Assembly (NCBI RefSeq): GCF_010672525.1
Contig: NZ_JAAHGH010000001.1
Location: forward strand, 135,097-199,096
Direction: 5' to 3'
DNA from: Okeania sp. SIO2B3
GTDB taxonomy: Bacteria > Cyanobacteriota > Cyanobacteriia > Cyanobacteriales > Microcoleaceae
Length of the DNA: 64,000 nucleotides
In this document: positions 8,799 through 17,546 of the stretch, one piece after another
How positions within the stretch are numbered: the first letter of the stretch is position 1
Layout of the letters: the number at the start of each line of letters is the position of its first letter
The notes under the pieces: model-generated
Seen by the model: the letters and a program-made list of their open reading frames with translations, nothing else
Databases searched by the model: none
Told to the model about the DNA's origin: nothing
Made by a program: the position numbers and the translations under genes

Positions 8799-9059
8799 GT
8801 GGTAAACGCTACACAAAAAAGACCAGCAAAATATCTAGATCCAGCTATTGCTTTATTACTTCCTCCGTCCCTGCAAAAATTGGCTAAACTACTCTATCGT
8901 ACTTATCTGGAAACTCATCCTGACCTACTTAGACCTCCCTTTGGTGTCGCTATTAGTCCCGTCAGTTACAGAGCTAGTCTGATATTCTCCCATCAGCCAA
9001 TTTTATTACCAGGTGAACTTTTCGTCCCTGTAGACCTAATTGAATCAAAAATTTATTAA
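8799..9059 (+). CDS. Small conserved hypothetical protein
   Basis: An 86-residue protein with a GTG start. Not recognised with certainty. It has a basic N-terminus (NATQKRPAKYLDPA), a Leu-rich amphipathic middle (LLLPPSLQKLAKLLYRTYLE) and a Pro-rich C-terminal half (PPFGVAISPVSYRASLIF). It has a more protein-like composition than the surrounding spacer. No signal peptide or membrane helix is obvious. An upstream ATG in frame is not visible. It lies between uvrB and the prepilin peptidase with repeats on both sides, so context says little. Confidence 0.5.
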   Translation: MVNATQKRPAKYLDPAIALLLPPSLQKLAKLLYRTYLETHPDLLRPPFGVAISPVSYRASLIFSHQPILLPGELFVPVDLIESKIY

Positions 9060-9213
9060 CCGAATCCAAATATAGAATTATATCATGTCCGAATAATTAA
9101 CTATAAAACACAGTTCCGCTGACGCATTAACGTTTAACCGAATCCAAATATATAATTATATCATGTCCGAATAATTAACGATAGAACACAGTTCCGCTGA
9201 CGCATTAACCTTT
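9058..9213 (+). repeat. 78-bp tandem duplication
   Basis: Two consecutive copies start at 9058 and 9136 (AACCGAATCCAAATATARAA through CCGCTGACGCATTAAC). The first overlaps the stop of the small gene ending at 9059. No reading frame runs through them. Confidence 0.9.
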
Positions 9214-9370
9214 GCGCCCTTCATAACCTTAGCGCAGCTTCGACCCAGGAAATAGGAAAGTTGTGCGCCAGCAAACAAAAAACTTTCTCTTTCTTATTCT
9301 TTCTTCCCTCCTGCCTCCTGCCTCCTGCCTTCTGCCTCCTGACTCCTTTAACGAAACTGTTCAACCAAAT

Positions 9371-10198
9371 ATGGACCTACTTCGAATATGGCCTCTTACC
9401 CTAATTGTATTTGCCCTTGGTGCATCCATTGGCAGCTTTCTCAACGTCGTCATTTATCGCATACCTTCTAAATTATCCATACTCTTCCCCCCCTCTCACT
9501 GCCCCCGTTGCCAAAGTAAATTAAAACCTTGGGAAAATATCCCAATATTTGCTTGGTTATGGTTAGGCGGACGTTGTGGCCATTGCCACAGCCCAATTTC
9601 TATCCGCTATCCCTTAGTAGAAATCATTACAAGTTTCTTATTTTTGCTCGTTTTCTGGAAATTTGGAACTACAATTCCCACCTTAGGTTATTGGACTTTT
9701 TTCAGTTGGCTGCTAGCTCTGTCTATGATTGACTTAGACACCATGACTTTACCCAATCCTCTTACACAATCTGGATTAGTCTTGGGTTTAGGCTTCCAGT
9801 TACTTACCATATTAGAGACAAATATTCAAGAAAATAATCTAATCAATTTTTTAATGGTTGGTATTATCGGCGCAGTAGTTGGTTTATGGTTATTTGACTT
9901 AATCTCTATATTCGGTTCCATAGCTTTCGGACAAACAGTTATGGGTGGAGGGGATGCCAAACTAGCAGCAATGATCGGAGCTTGGCTAGGTTGGAAATAT
10001 TTACTATTAACTTGTTTTCTCGCCTGTACTATGGGAGCATTTATAGGTGGAGGAGCGATCGCTCTAGGTTGGCTAGACCGAAAGCAACCAATGCCATTCG
10101 GGCCTTTTTTAGCAATTGGAGCTGGTTTGACTGTTATCTGGGGTGATGATATATTATCAACTTACTTCAATCTATTTTTCCCTGGATTCTCATCCTGA
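9371..10198 (+). CDS. pilD: Prepilin peptidase / N-methyltransferase (A24 family)
   Basis: Integral membrane aspartic protease that cleaves and N-methylates type IV pilins. I chose the ATG at 9371: the longer GTG frame from 9263 translates CTCCTGC heptamer repeats (9305-9348). The protein then starts MDLLRIWPLTLIVFALGASI. The cytoplasmic Cys tetrad C44/C47 and C69/C72 (the zinc-binding methyltransferase loop) and both catalytic Asp motifs (MIDLDTM with D121, GGGDAK) are present, with about eight hydrophobic helices. No pilin genes are adjacent, which is usual in cyanobacteria. A HIP1 site lies near 10056. Confidence 0.93.
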   Translation: MDLLRIWPLTLIVFALGASIGSFLNVVIYRIPSKLSILFPPSHCPRCQSKLKPWENIPIFAWLWLGGRCGHCHSPISIRYPLVEIITSFLFLLVFWKFGTTIPTLGYWTFFSWLLALSMIDLDTMTLPNPLTQSGLVLGLGFQLLTILETNIQENNLINFLMVGIIGAVVGLWLFDLISIFGSIAFGQTVMGGGDAKLAAMIGAWLGWKYLLLTCFLACTMGAFIGGGAIALGWLDRKQPMPFGPFLAIGAGLTVIWGDDILSTYFNLFFPGFSS

Positions 10199-10474
10199 TT
10201 TTTCTGGATGAAGCATATTAATCAGGATATCTAAAGTATAGATACTTAGGGCTAAAACTTTTCTAAGCAGATAAAAACTAAGTATAATAACCCGAATTTA
10301 AAACCAATTTTTTTAAACTATGACATAATTTTTTTGAATCAAAACGCTCTTAGTTTATTTTCTGTTCGCTGATAGTCATAGCTCTATATTCTATACTTAA
10401 TTACCTGAATAGGATAAAAGCACAACGCTTTAGCAAAAATTTAATCACTTAATAATTAATTCTAAATTATTTTA

Positions 10475-11455
10475 ATGTCTCTATTTGATTGGTTTGCAAA
10501 TCGTCAAAAGTCAGTCCAGAACTCTCAACAGAGACCTGAACGAGAAATTGCTGATGGACTGTGGATCAAATGTGAAGCTTGTGGTGCTTTAACTTATACC
10601 AAAGACCTCCAAGCTAATCAAATGGTTTGTCTCGAATGTGGATACCACATGAAAATATCCAGCAATGAGCGAATTGAGCATTTGCTAGATAGTAACACAT
10701 GGATGACAATTAACGAAAAAGTTAGAGGGACAGACCCTTTGAAATTCCGCGATCGCAAAGCATACAGCGATCGTCTCGAAGAATATCAAAGAAAAACAGG
10801 ACTTTTAGATGCCGTACAAACAGGTATCGGCAACATCGAAGCTGAACCCGTAGCTTTGGGAGTGATGGACTTCCAATTTATGGGAGGAAGTATGGGGTCA
10901 GTTGTTGGAGAAAAACTGACTAGATTAATAGAACAAGCTACTAAAGAGCGCTTACCTGTAATAATTATTTGTTCTTCTGGTGGGGCCAGAATGCAAGAGG
11001 GAATGTTGAGCCTGATGCAAATGGCCAAAATATCCGGTGCTTTAGAACGTCATCGAGAAGAGAAACTGCTATATATTCCAGTTTTAACTCATCCAACTAC
11101 AGGTGGGGTGACAGCAAGTTTTGCCATGCTTGGAGATATTATTATCGCTGAACCAAAGGCAACAATAGGCTTTGCTGGACGACGAGTTATCGAACAAACA
11201 GTCCGTGAAAAGCTACCTGAAAACTTTCAGACCTCCGAATATCTATTGGCACATGGTTTCATAGACATAATAGTACCTCGTACTCAGTTAAAGAAAACTC
11301 TGGCTCAGTTAATTCGCCTTCATAAAACTCATCCTGCTGCTCCTACTTCTACTGAATCATTAGAAACAGGGCCACACTGCCATTTACCCTTTCAGCCAGA
11401 ACAACATAATTCCATGACAAATGACAACATAATTCAAACCATGCCTCAGAATTAG
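10475..11455 (+). CDS. accD: Acetyl-CoA carboxylase carboxyltransferase subunit beta
   Basis: A 326-residue beta subunit of the ACCase carboxyltransferase, which moves the carboxyl group from carboxybiotin to acetyl-CoA in fatty acid synthesis. The N-terminal zinc ribbon is C33/C36 with C52/C55. The crotonase-like core has [13 protein letters not shown] and [12 protein letters not shown] motifs, the oxyanion region. It ends in a poorly conserved tail of about 35 residues. A 61-residue gene follows 55 bp downstream. Complete and ordinary. Confidence 0.97.
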   Translation: MSLFDWFANRQKSVQNSQQRPEREIADGLWIKCEACGALTYTKDLQANQMVCLECGYHMKISSNERIEHLLDSNTWMTINEKVRGTDPLKFRDRKAYSDRLEEYQRKTGLLDAVQTGIGNIEAEPVALGVMDFQFMGGSMGSVVGEKLTRLIEQATKERLPVIIICSSGGARMQEGMLSLMQMAKISGALERHREEKLLYIPVLTHPTTGGVTASFAMLGDIIIAEPKATIGFAGRRVIEQTVREKLPENFQTSEYLLAHGFIDIIVPRTQLKKTLAQLIRLHKTHPAAPTSTESLETGPHCHLPFQPEQHNSMTNDNIIQTMPQN

Positions 11456-11510
11456 ATTCTGAGTGCTTCCAGGAATTTTTTTTAAATTATTTATAAATTG
11501 AAAAAATCTT

Positions 11511-11696
11511 ATGGGTTTCGCAGATATATCAATCCAGGAAATAGCAGAAGACTTTAATGTCCATGTAGATGAAGTACTTCGTCTTTGTGACCAAAAGGGA
11601 ATCTCTTATAAGCACCCTCAGACTCGTTTGGCCTTAGAGGATGCTAAAGCAATCATGTCTCATTTATTAGCCCAAGAACAAAAATCTAATTCTTAA
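11511..11696 (+). CDS. Small conserved cyanobacterial protein, IF-2 N-domain/HTH-like
   Basis: A 61-residue protein, MGFADISIQEIAEDFNVHVD and onward. The pattern (IQEIAEDFNVHVDEVLRLCDQKGI) resembles the small helical fold found at the N-terminus of bacterial IF-2 and in some HTH regulators. I recall similar short proteins in many cyanobacteria, but not a proven function. It follows accD by 55 bp on the same strand and may be co-transcribed. It ends in a short hydrophilic tail. Confidence 0.65.
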   Translation: MGFADISIQEIAEDFNVHVDEVLRLCDQKGISYKHPQTRLALEDAKAIMSHLLAQEQKSNS

Positions 11697-11822
11697 TAAA
11701 AGTTGTTAAATACTTGACTAATTGACACGATGCCACTGATAAATAAAAATTAGATCAAATTATTGTGCCAATTGCAGTGTGATTATTGACTGCGATTTGA
11801 ATGTAGCAATAAATATCAAAAA

Positions 11823-11936
11823 TAGGGCGGTAGGGCATTCCGTTCTTAAAGCTCGTGGAGTCCGACGGGGTACCGGGACTGGGAAACGAGAAGCCCATGT
11901 CATACCTTAAGGTTGGCGTGGGAGTATGTCACTTGA
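11823..11936 (+). mobile_element. Possible solo right end / RNA scaffold of an IS200/IS605-type element
   Basis: A locally GC-rich, hairpin-prone stretch just before psbV includes GAGTCCGACGGGGTACCGGG, GGGAAACGAGAAGCCC and GGTTGGCGTGGGAGTATGTC. This style of sequence is familiar from the 3' ends of cyanobacterial TnpB elements, which carry the omega RNA. No TnpA or TnpB gene is nearby, so this would be a remnant. The assignment rests on remembered resemblance only. Confidence 0.4.
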
Positions 11937-11952
11937 TTAACTTGCCAGTTTT

Positions 11953-11960
11953 AAGGAGAA
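11953..11960 (+). promoter_or_regulatory. Ribosome binding site fixing the psbV start
   Basis: AAGGAGAA lies 2 bp before the ATG at 11963 (GA spacer). It supports the shorter psbV start and argues against the 36-codon in-frame extension through the GC-rich remnant upstream. Confidence 0.75.
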
Positions 11961-11962
11961 GA

Positions 11963-12454
11963 ATGTTGAAAAAATTTTTCATTGCTGTAGTTGCCATTGT
12001 ATTTCTGACGTTTCAAACGTTCGTTAACATTGCCACAGCAGCCGAATTAACAGATAATGTCCGGACTCTACCTCTGAATGAGGAAGGTAAAGAAGTTGTA
12101 CTTAAGATTAAGGAATACGCCAGAGGCAAACAGGTATTTAATAATGTTTGTTCTCAGTGTCATGTGGGAGGAATAACCAAAACTAATCCTGATATTGGCC
12201 TTGGTCCAGAAGCTTTAGCTTTAGCCTATCCATCACGAGATAACATAGAAGGTCTCATAGACTACATGATAAATCCTACTACCTATGATGGGGAGGTTGA
12301 GATATTTGAATTTCACCCCAGCAAAAAGAGTGCCGATATTTATCCAGAAATGAGAAATCTCACAGAGGATGATTTATACGGGGTCGCTGGTTATATTCTC
12401 GTACAGCCTAAAGTTTTAGGCAAAGGATGGGGCGGCGGTAAAATCTTCCGTTAA
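11963..12454 (+). CDS. psbV: Cytochrome c-550, extrinsic photosystem II subunit
   Basis: A lumenal haem protein that stabilises the Mn4CaO5 cluster and its Ca/Cl sites. With the ATG at 11963 the precursor is 163 residues. A signal peptide ends ATA with a mature start AELTDNV. The haem motif CSQCH is at 63-67 and the second axial ligand is H118 in EFHPS. With a mature start at A27 these become His41 and His92, the ligands known for cyanobacterial PsbV. It ends GKGWGGGKIFR-like, typical of the family. The psbV2-like gene follows 154 bp downstream. Confidence 0.97.
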   Translation: MLKKFFIAVVAIVFLTFQTFVNIATAAELTDNVRTLPLNEEGKEVVLKIKEYARGKQVFNNVCSQCHVGGITKTNPDIGLGPEALALAYPSRDNIEGLIDYMINPTTYDGEVEIFEFHPSKKSADIYPEMRNLTEDDLYGVAGYILVQPKVLGKGWGGGKIFR

Positions 12455-12608
12455 AATTCCTTTTTCTTTGAAATATTGACTGATGATTTTAGATTATTGG
12501 TTTTTTGATGGGAGACAAAAAAAATTAGTTTTTTCTTCATTAAACCCTAATCTAAAATCAATTATTTATTATTCTAGATTTGTACTTAATTAAAGTAATA
12601 AAAATAGT

Positions 12609-13112
12609 ATGTTGAATAAATCATTACTGATTCGTTTTCTACTAGCTATATTAATTATTATTCAAGTAATAATTTTTGATACTCAATCAGCCGAAGCTGC
12701 TGTAGATTCCTATGTAAAAAGATATTTAGACGCTAAACAACCAGTAGAAATTAAACTGAATGAACAAGGTGAAACAAAGAAATTTTCTGCTGAAGATTTA
12801 TCTACAGGCAAACAGATTTTTGCCAAAAATTGCCTTAACTGTCATGTAGGAGGAGCAAATTTAGTAAACCCTCCAATATCTCTATCCCTCAAAAGCTTAG
12901 AAGGAGCAACACCACCACGAGATAACATTAATAATTTAGTTGCTTTCTTCAGAGACCCTATGATATATGACGGTAGTGATTATACTTATTTTTGTCGTCA
13001 AGTTACCAAAAACTGGATGTCACAAGCCGAAGTCGAACAGATGGGCGCATTTATTTTGAGAGCTGCACAAAAAGCTCCTGCTTGGGGAGCAGAAGGGGTT
13101 GAACAAAATTGA
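12609..13112 (+). CDS. psbV2: Cytochrome c-550-like protein, PsbV2 type
   Basis: A 167-residue paralogue of psbV placed directly after it, as in Thermosynechococcus and some filamentous cyanobacteria. Signal peptide to about residue 31 (TQSAEAA). Haem motif CLNCH at 75-79. Where PsbV has His (EFHPS) this protein has Cys (YFCRQ, C129), the Cys axial ligand reported for the PsbV2 crystal structure. The C-terminus WGAEGVEQN lacks the GGGKIFR-like end of PsbV. Low-potential electron carrier; the physiological role is unsettled, and it can partly replace PsbV in some strains (family knowledge). Confidence 0.92.
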   Translation: MLNKSLLIRFLLAILIIIQVIIFDTQSAEAAVDSYVKRYLDAKQPVEIKLNEQGETKKFSAEDLSTGKQIFAKNCLNCHVGGANLVNPPISLSLKSLEGATPPRDNINNLVAFFRDPMIYDGSDYTYFCRQVTKNWMSQAEVEQMGAFILRAAQKAPAWGAEGVEQN

Positions 13113-13364
13113 CATCGTTCTAGAAAACTTCAGACTAATATCCTTAACTGACAAATAAAAAAACACCCTCCTTAATAACTATTGATACTTGAGAAGTTCT
13201 CGAAAGAGTAGTGTATGGATTTCAATTCAAATAATTGTAACTACTTTTAACTTCTATCTAAAAAGTTTCCATAAAATTAAAATATATAGAAGTAGCAAAG
13301 AAGAACATAGTGGTATAGACATGACTATTATTAGCGAACAAGTTGCAAAACAGGAAAAATAACC

Positions 13365-14072
13365 GTGGTTCCACTAAACGACGAAAACCCTACTAGCAAA
13401 ACAGCCTTTGTAGTATACGGCTTAATTGTAACTAATGTCCTATTATTTTTGTACGAAATTAGTTTGTCAGATATTCAACTTAGGCAATTCTTTTATTCTT
13501 GGGCTGTAGTTCCTTGTCAACTCAGCAATACTTGTTCAGTGCCACTACCAACTTCCCCACTTCCTGAATGGCTAACTCTATTCAGTTCTCAGTTTCTACA
13601 TGGGGGATGGTTACATTTGGGTGGAAATATGCTATTCCTCTGGATTTTTGGCAATAATGTAGAAGACTGTTTAGGTCATGTGAAATTTTTAATTTTTTAT
13701 CTCGCTTGCGGTGTACTAGCATCTTTATCCCAGTGGTTTTTCTCATCCGGTTCAGCTATTCCCACCTTGGGTGCAAGTGGAGCGATCGCCGGTGTAATGG
13801 GAGCATATATCCTCAGATATCCCAAAGCTAAGGTTCTCACATTATTACCTCTGGGATTTTTTATTACCACCGTTCGTATTCCAGCATTCTTTTTCCTAGG
13901 TTTTTGGTTTTTGCAGCAAGCATTTTATAGTGTTGCTAGTCTGAATACACCAGCCAATATTGGTATGGAAGCAGGTGGTATAGCTTATTGGGCTCATGCT
14001 GGAGGCTTTGTCTTTGGAGCTATTCTTGGTCCTCTGTTTGGATTATTTTCCTCGCCAGACATAAATACTTAG
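13365..14072 (+). CDS. Rhomboid-family intramembrane serine protease
   Basis: A 235-residue protein with a GTG start (MVPLNDENPTSKTAFVVYGL). It has about six membrane helices, the L1-loop-like HGGWLHLGGNMLFLW motif, catalytic GASG with S138 and a helix-6 HAGGF with H211, so the Ser/His dyad is intact. Rhomboids cleave membrane proteins within the bilayer; the substrate is unknown. Its TAG stop (14070-14072) consists of the first bases of a family B repeat, so the present C-terminus (SSPDINT) may be shortened by that insertion. A 13-codon peptide frame ends just upstream and is probably not a gene. Confidence 0.92.
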   Translation: MVPLNDENPTSKTAFVVYGLIVTNVLLFLYEISLSDIQLRQFFYSWAVVPCQLSNTCSVPLPTSPLPEWLTLFSSQFLHGGWLHLGGNMLFLWIFGNNVEDCLGHVKFLIFYLACGVLASLSQWFFSSGSAIPTLGASGAIAGVMGAYILRYPKAKVLTLLPLGFFITTVRIPAFFFLGFWFLQQAFYSVASLNTPANIGMEAGGIAYWAHAGGFVFGAILGPLFGLFSSPDINT

Positions 14073-14316
14073 GGTTTGCTGAAAAAATTGGTTGTGGGGG
14101 TAGGACACGGGGACGTACCAGACGCGGAGACAGGTCGATTTGTAGGGGAACAGGCAACGGTTTCGGCCATTTTATGTGAAGAAATTTTCTTGAATTTCAG
14201 CAGAAAAATTCAGTAAATTGATGCCAATAACAGCCATAAACGTAGGAGATCAACTTAATATAAAAAACTCCATTACCTTGGCTATCCTGACTTTTAGCTT
14301 TATTAAGCAAACCCTA
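14070..14316 (+). repeat. Family B repeat, copy 1
   Basis: Starts TAGGGTTTGCTGAAAAAATT and ends AAGCAAACCCTA, giving near-inverted termini. The interior includes GGTCGATTTGTAGGGGAACA and TTTCAGCAGAAAAATTCAGT. It recurs at 23352 and, inverted, at 57001. No gene inside, so it is MITE-like. Confidence 0.85.
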
Positions 14317-14318
14317 CT

Positions 14319-14604
<286 letters not shown>

Positions 14605-14606
14605 CT

Positions 14607-14732
14607 TAGGGCTTGCTGAAAAAGTCTTTTTCAGGAGTAGAAGACCCACCCCTAACCCCTCCGGTGGAGGGGAAAAGGGGAGTAGAGAGTAGTTAGGAGA
14701 AACGAGGAATTAATTAGGAGCAAACAAAATCG
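14607..14732 (+). repeat. Partial third family B/C element
   Basis: Starts TAGGGCTTGCTGAAAAAGTC, carries the CCCACCCCTAACCCCTCCGG segment seen in copy C1, then loses similarity before the next gene. With the two preceding copies it makes a head-to-tail array of three; the whole 14073-14732 spacer is repeat. Confidence 0.7.
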
Positions 14733-16943
14733 TTATTGCTCGCGAACCTGTGTCAATGTTCCCACTCCAGTGTTCAGAGTAGATGTTCTCAGTGAGTCAG
14801 CCAACTGTGGTTCGGGTATATCCAAATCATCAAATTGTTCCAATGGAATATCTATAGGAATATCAGCCGCGTTGACCACAACCCCCAAAAGCTTAGGAAT
14901 ATATTTACCAGATTCGTCTTCATCATCACCTGTTAACTGTTCTATAACCTCTGCTAGTACACCTGATATAGTGAAATGTGGCCTAGCCACAATAATCATC
15001 CCATCAGTATAAGGTTCTAACATAAAAGCATCATTGTTTTTACTGATGCAAGGAGAGTCCAAGATGACAAAATCAAAACGATGTCGCGAATCAGAAAGTA
15101 ACCTTTTCATCTCACTTGATTCAATAATACCTCCTGCTTGTTTCACAGGGCCAGGGCTAGGGATGACATACAAATTTTCTACTTCTGGCACTTGTTGGAT
15201 ACAATCATTGATGTCACTGTAATAACGAAGAGGTTCAATAGTTCTCTGTGGGTCGGGAACAATTTTAAGAGATTGAACTTTAGAAGGAGATCTTAAGTCT
15301 GCCTCAATTAAAAGTGTCCGCCTACCTGCTCGTGCAGCAGCGATCGCTAAATTATAAGCACAAAATGTTTTACCTTCCCCTTTTGCTCCACTACTCAGCA
15401 ACAAAACTTTCAGAGGTTTAGTCCCTTGACGTTGTAAATTTGTGCGTAACTTTTCATAAGGTTCAAGATAAGGAGAATTATGCTCAACTAATAAGGGCAT
15501 TTCCTCTATATCCATAGCTTCCATGTTGTCAAAATACATCACATCTGGCAATAGACCCAACAATGGTACATCTTTTTCCTTTAATGCTGTTTGAATTTCT
15601 TCCCAAGAATAGAACTTGCCAGAAAGCATTCCCAAAACAAAAATTAAGCCTCCACCAACAACTATGCCTGCTAGTCCCCCTACTGCCAACATCAAAGGCA
15701 TACTTTTTTCTCCTCCTGGTTCACCCTTCTTAGCAACACCAGCTTTCTGAGCAATAGCTACACTACTAATTATCTCTGCCTCCGCTGCTTCAGCATCTTC
15801 TAAAGTCACTCGCATCTTATCCAAGCGAGACTTTTTCACAGCAACTTCTTCTTGCAACTGAGTTAATTTTAATTGCTTATTAGGAATAGTCGCATACTCA
15901 GCTAGCAAGTCCTGCTCAATTTGAATTGTTGTTTGTAGTTGTTTTTGTAGTTGCTCCTGCTGAGTTGTCAGAGCTATTAAAGTTTCCGCTAACTGTTGTC
16001 TTGTGGGGTCTAAAGAAGCATCAATTCTAATTGCCTCTACTTTTCTTAATGGTGCTGCAATACCATTACCTCCTAAAACTTCTGTAGCACGTTGTTGCAG
16101 TTGTTGTTCTGCAACTTGTTTTTGCCTACGCAACTCAACTACAGATGGATATTCTTCTGTAAAATCTAATAATAACTTATCTAACTCATTTTCTACTTGA
16201 TACAACTGCACTCGTAGTTGAGCTATAATTGGGTCTGCTGCAAGTGCCCGCGCTACATAAGCTTGATCTGCTGTCAACCCTAACTGTGTTTCTAAACTCT
16301 TAATTTGAGCTTCTACCCCATCTAACTGAAGTTTAATCTGGTCTTGTTGTTGTCTGCTACCTGCGATCGCACCTGGTAAAGCTGCTGCCCTTGATGTAAC
16401 AAGTAAAGCTTCCTCTTCCCTCTCAAATTTCTGTTGATCTTGTTGAGCTTTTTCCAATTCTTCTTTTGCTGCGGGTAAACGTTTGTTGACTTCATCAATA
16501 ATTGCTCTTTGAGATGTAGTATTAATTTTTCGGCTTTGCTGCACTATTTGTTCCATCAGAGCATCTACTATTTCTATAGCTTTTTCTGTATCTGTATCTT
16601 CATAAGATAAAAAGAAGGTATCTGCTTTGAAAGCTAATTTTGCTCCTTTGAGTTTTCTTGGATCTACCAATACTTTTTCTGCTACTGTCTGTCTAACTTC
16701 ATCATTTAGTAACATTTCTGGAGTAACTGCTTGAGCGTTTTGTTGTATTTGAGCACCAGTCTCAGAAAATAGTAAAATAGGACTAACTTTCCTTAATGTA
16801 CCTAGAATTGTACTTTTTTCTTCTGGGGTTGGCTGCAAAGCAACTATTCCAGAAACACCTACTGCTACAGTGAAAGTTGCTACTCCTACCCACTTGTATA
16901 GTCCTAAAGCGATCAAATAGCGTTTAATAATTGGTATAGCCAT
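14733..16943 (-). CDS. Wzz/GumC-type polysaccharide co-polymerase with CpsD-like ATPase domain
   Basis: A 736-residue membrane protein of the capsular exopolysaccharide family. An N-terminal membrane helix (about 18-36), a long periplasmic coiled-coil region (about 140-390), a second helix near 418-440 and a C-terminal BY-kinase domain: Walker A AKGEGKT near 515, Walker A' LIEADLRS near 541, Walker B FVILDSP near 627. It controls chain length and export of a surface polysaccharide. BY-kinases usually end in a Tyr cluster; this tail (TSTLNTGVGTLTQVREQ) has none, so the autophosphorylation switch may be missing. The partner exporter follows upstream at 17544-19058, same strand. Confidence 0.92.
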   Translation of the reverse strand: MAIPIIKRYLIALGLYKWVGVATFTVAVGVSGIVALQPTPEEKSTILGTLRKVSPILLFSETGAQIQQNAQAVTPEMLLNDEVRQTVAEKVLVDPRKLKGAKLAFKADTFFLSYEDTDTEKAIEIVDALMEQIVQQSRKINTTSQRAIIDEVNKRLPAAKEELEKAQQDQQKFEREEEALLVTSRAAALPGAIAGSRQQQDQIKLQLDGVEAQIKSLETQLGLTADQAYVARALAADPIIAQLRVQLYQVENELDKLLLDFTEEYPSVVELRRQKQVAEQQLQQRATEVLGGNGIAAPLRKVEAIRIDASLDPTRQQLAETLIALTTQQEQLQKQLQTTIQIEQDLLAEYATIPNKQLKLTQLQEEVAVKKSRLDKMRVTLEDAEAAEAEIISSVAIAQKAGVAKKGEPGGEKSMPLMLAVGGLAGIVVGGGLIFVLGMLSGKFYSWEEIQTALKEKDVPLLGLLPDVMYFDNMEAMDIEEMPLLVEHNSPYLEPYEKLRTNLQRQGTKPLKVLLLSSGAKGEGKTFCAYNLAIAAARAGRRTLLIEADLRSPSKVQSLKIVPDPQRTIEPLRYYSDINDCIQQVPEVENLYVIPSPGPVKQAGGIIESSEMKRLLSDSRHRFDFVILDSPCISKNNDAFMLEPYTDGMIIVARPHFTISGVLAEVIEQLTGDDEDESGKYIPKLLGVVVNAADIPIDIPLEQFDDLDIPEPQLADSLRTSTLNTGVGTLTQVREQ

Positions 16944-17258
16944 AATCTAGTATTTTTTAATATATATATTTAGAAATGAAATTTTAACTCTTGGCTCTGT
17001 TGAATATTTTATTCGATATTAGCTAATTTATTTATAGCGCTGTGCACAGGTAATAGGCAACAGGGGGAATAAATTGCCGATAATATAAGATTTTAGCTAT
17101 TGGGCAGCTCCCGCAATTTGTAAATATACCAGCGCACACTGCTATAGCTCTGCCTCATGAATTATTAGAAATCTCCAATAATAAAAAATCAAATTAATTA
17201 TTGTACAGAAATTATCAATGATTTTCCCCTACTCCCTACTCCCTATTTTTTTATTCAT
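16944..17258. other. Non-coding spacer upstream of the Wzz-like gene
   Basis: AT-rich sequence with no gene that I can support. It contains a TAGGCAACAGGG fragment of the intergenic heptamer type near 17050 and CTACTCCCTACTCCCT near 17228. It probably carries the promoter of the Wzz-like gene. Confidence 0.5.

Positions 17259-17543
<285 letters not shown>

Positions 17544-17546
<3 letters not shown>

Noticed and set aside
9263-9370. GTG start giving a longer prepilin peptidase
   Set aside because: The extra 36 codons translate CTCCTGC heptamers; the ATG at 9371 begins the conserved membrane helix.
13321-13362. 13-codon peptide (MTIISEQVAKQEK) just before rhomboid
   Set aside because: Too short to judge; could be a leader peptide, but there is no stem or regulatory codon run to support it.
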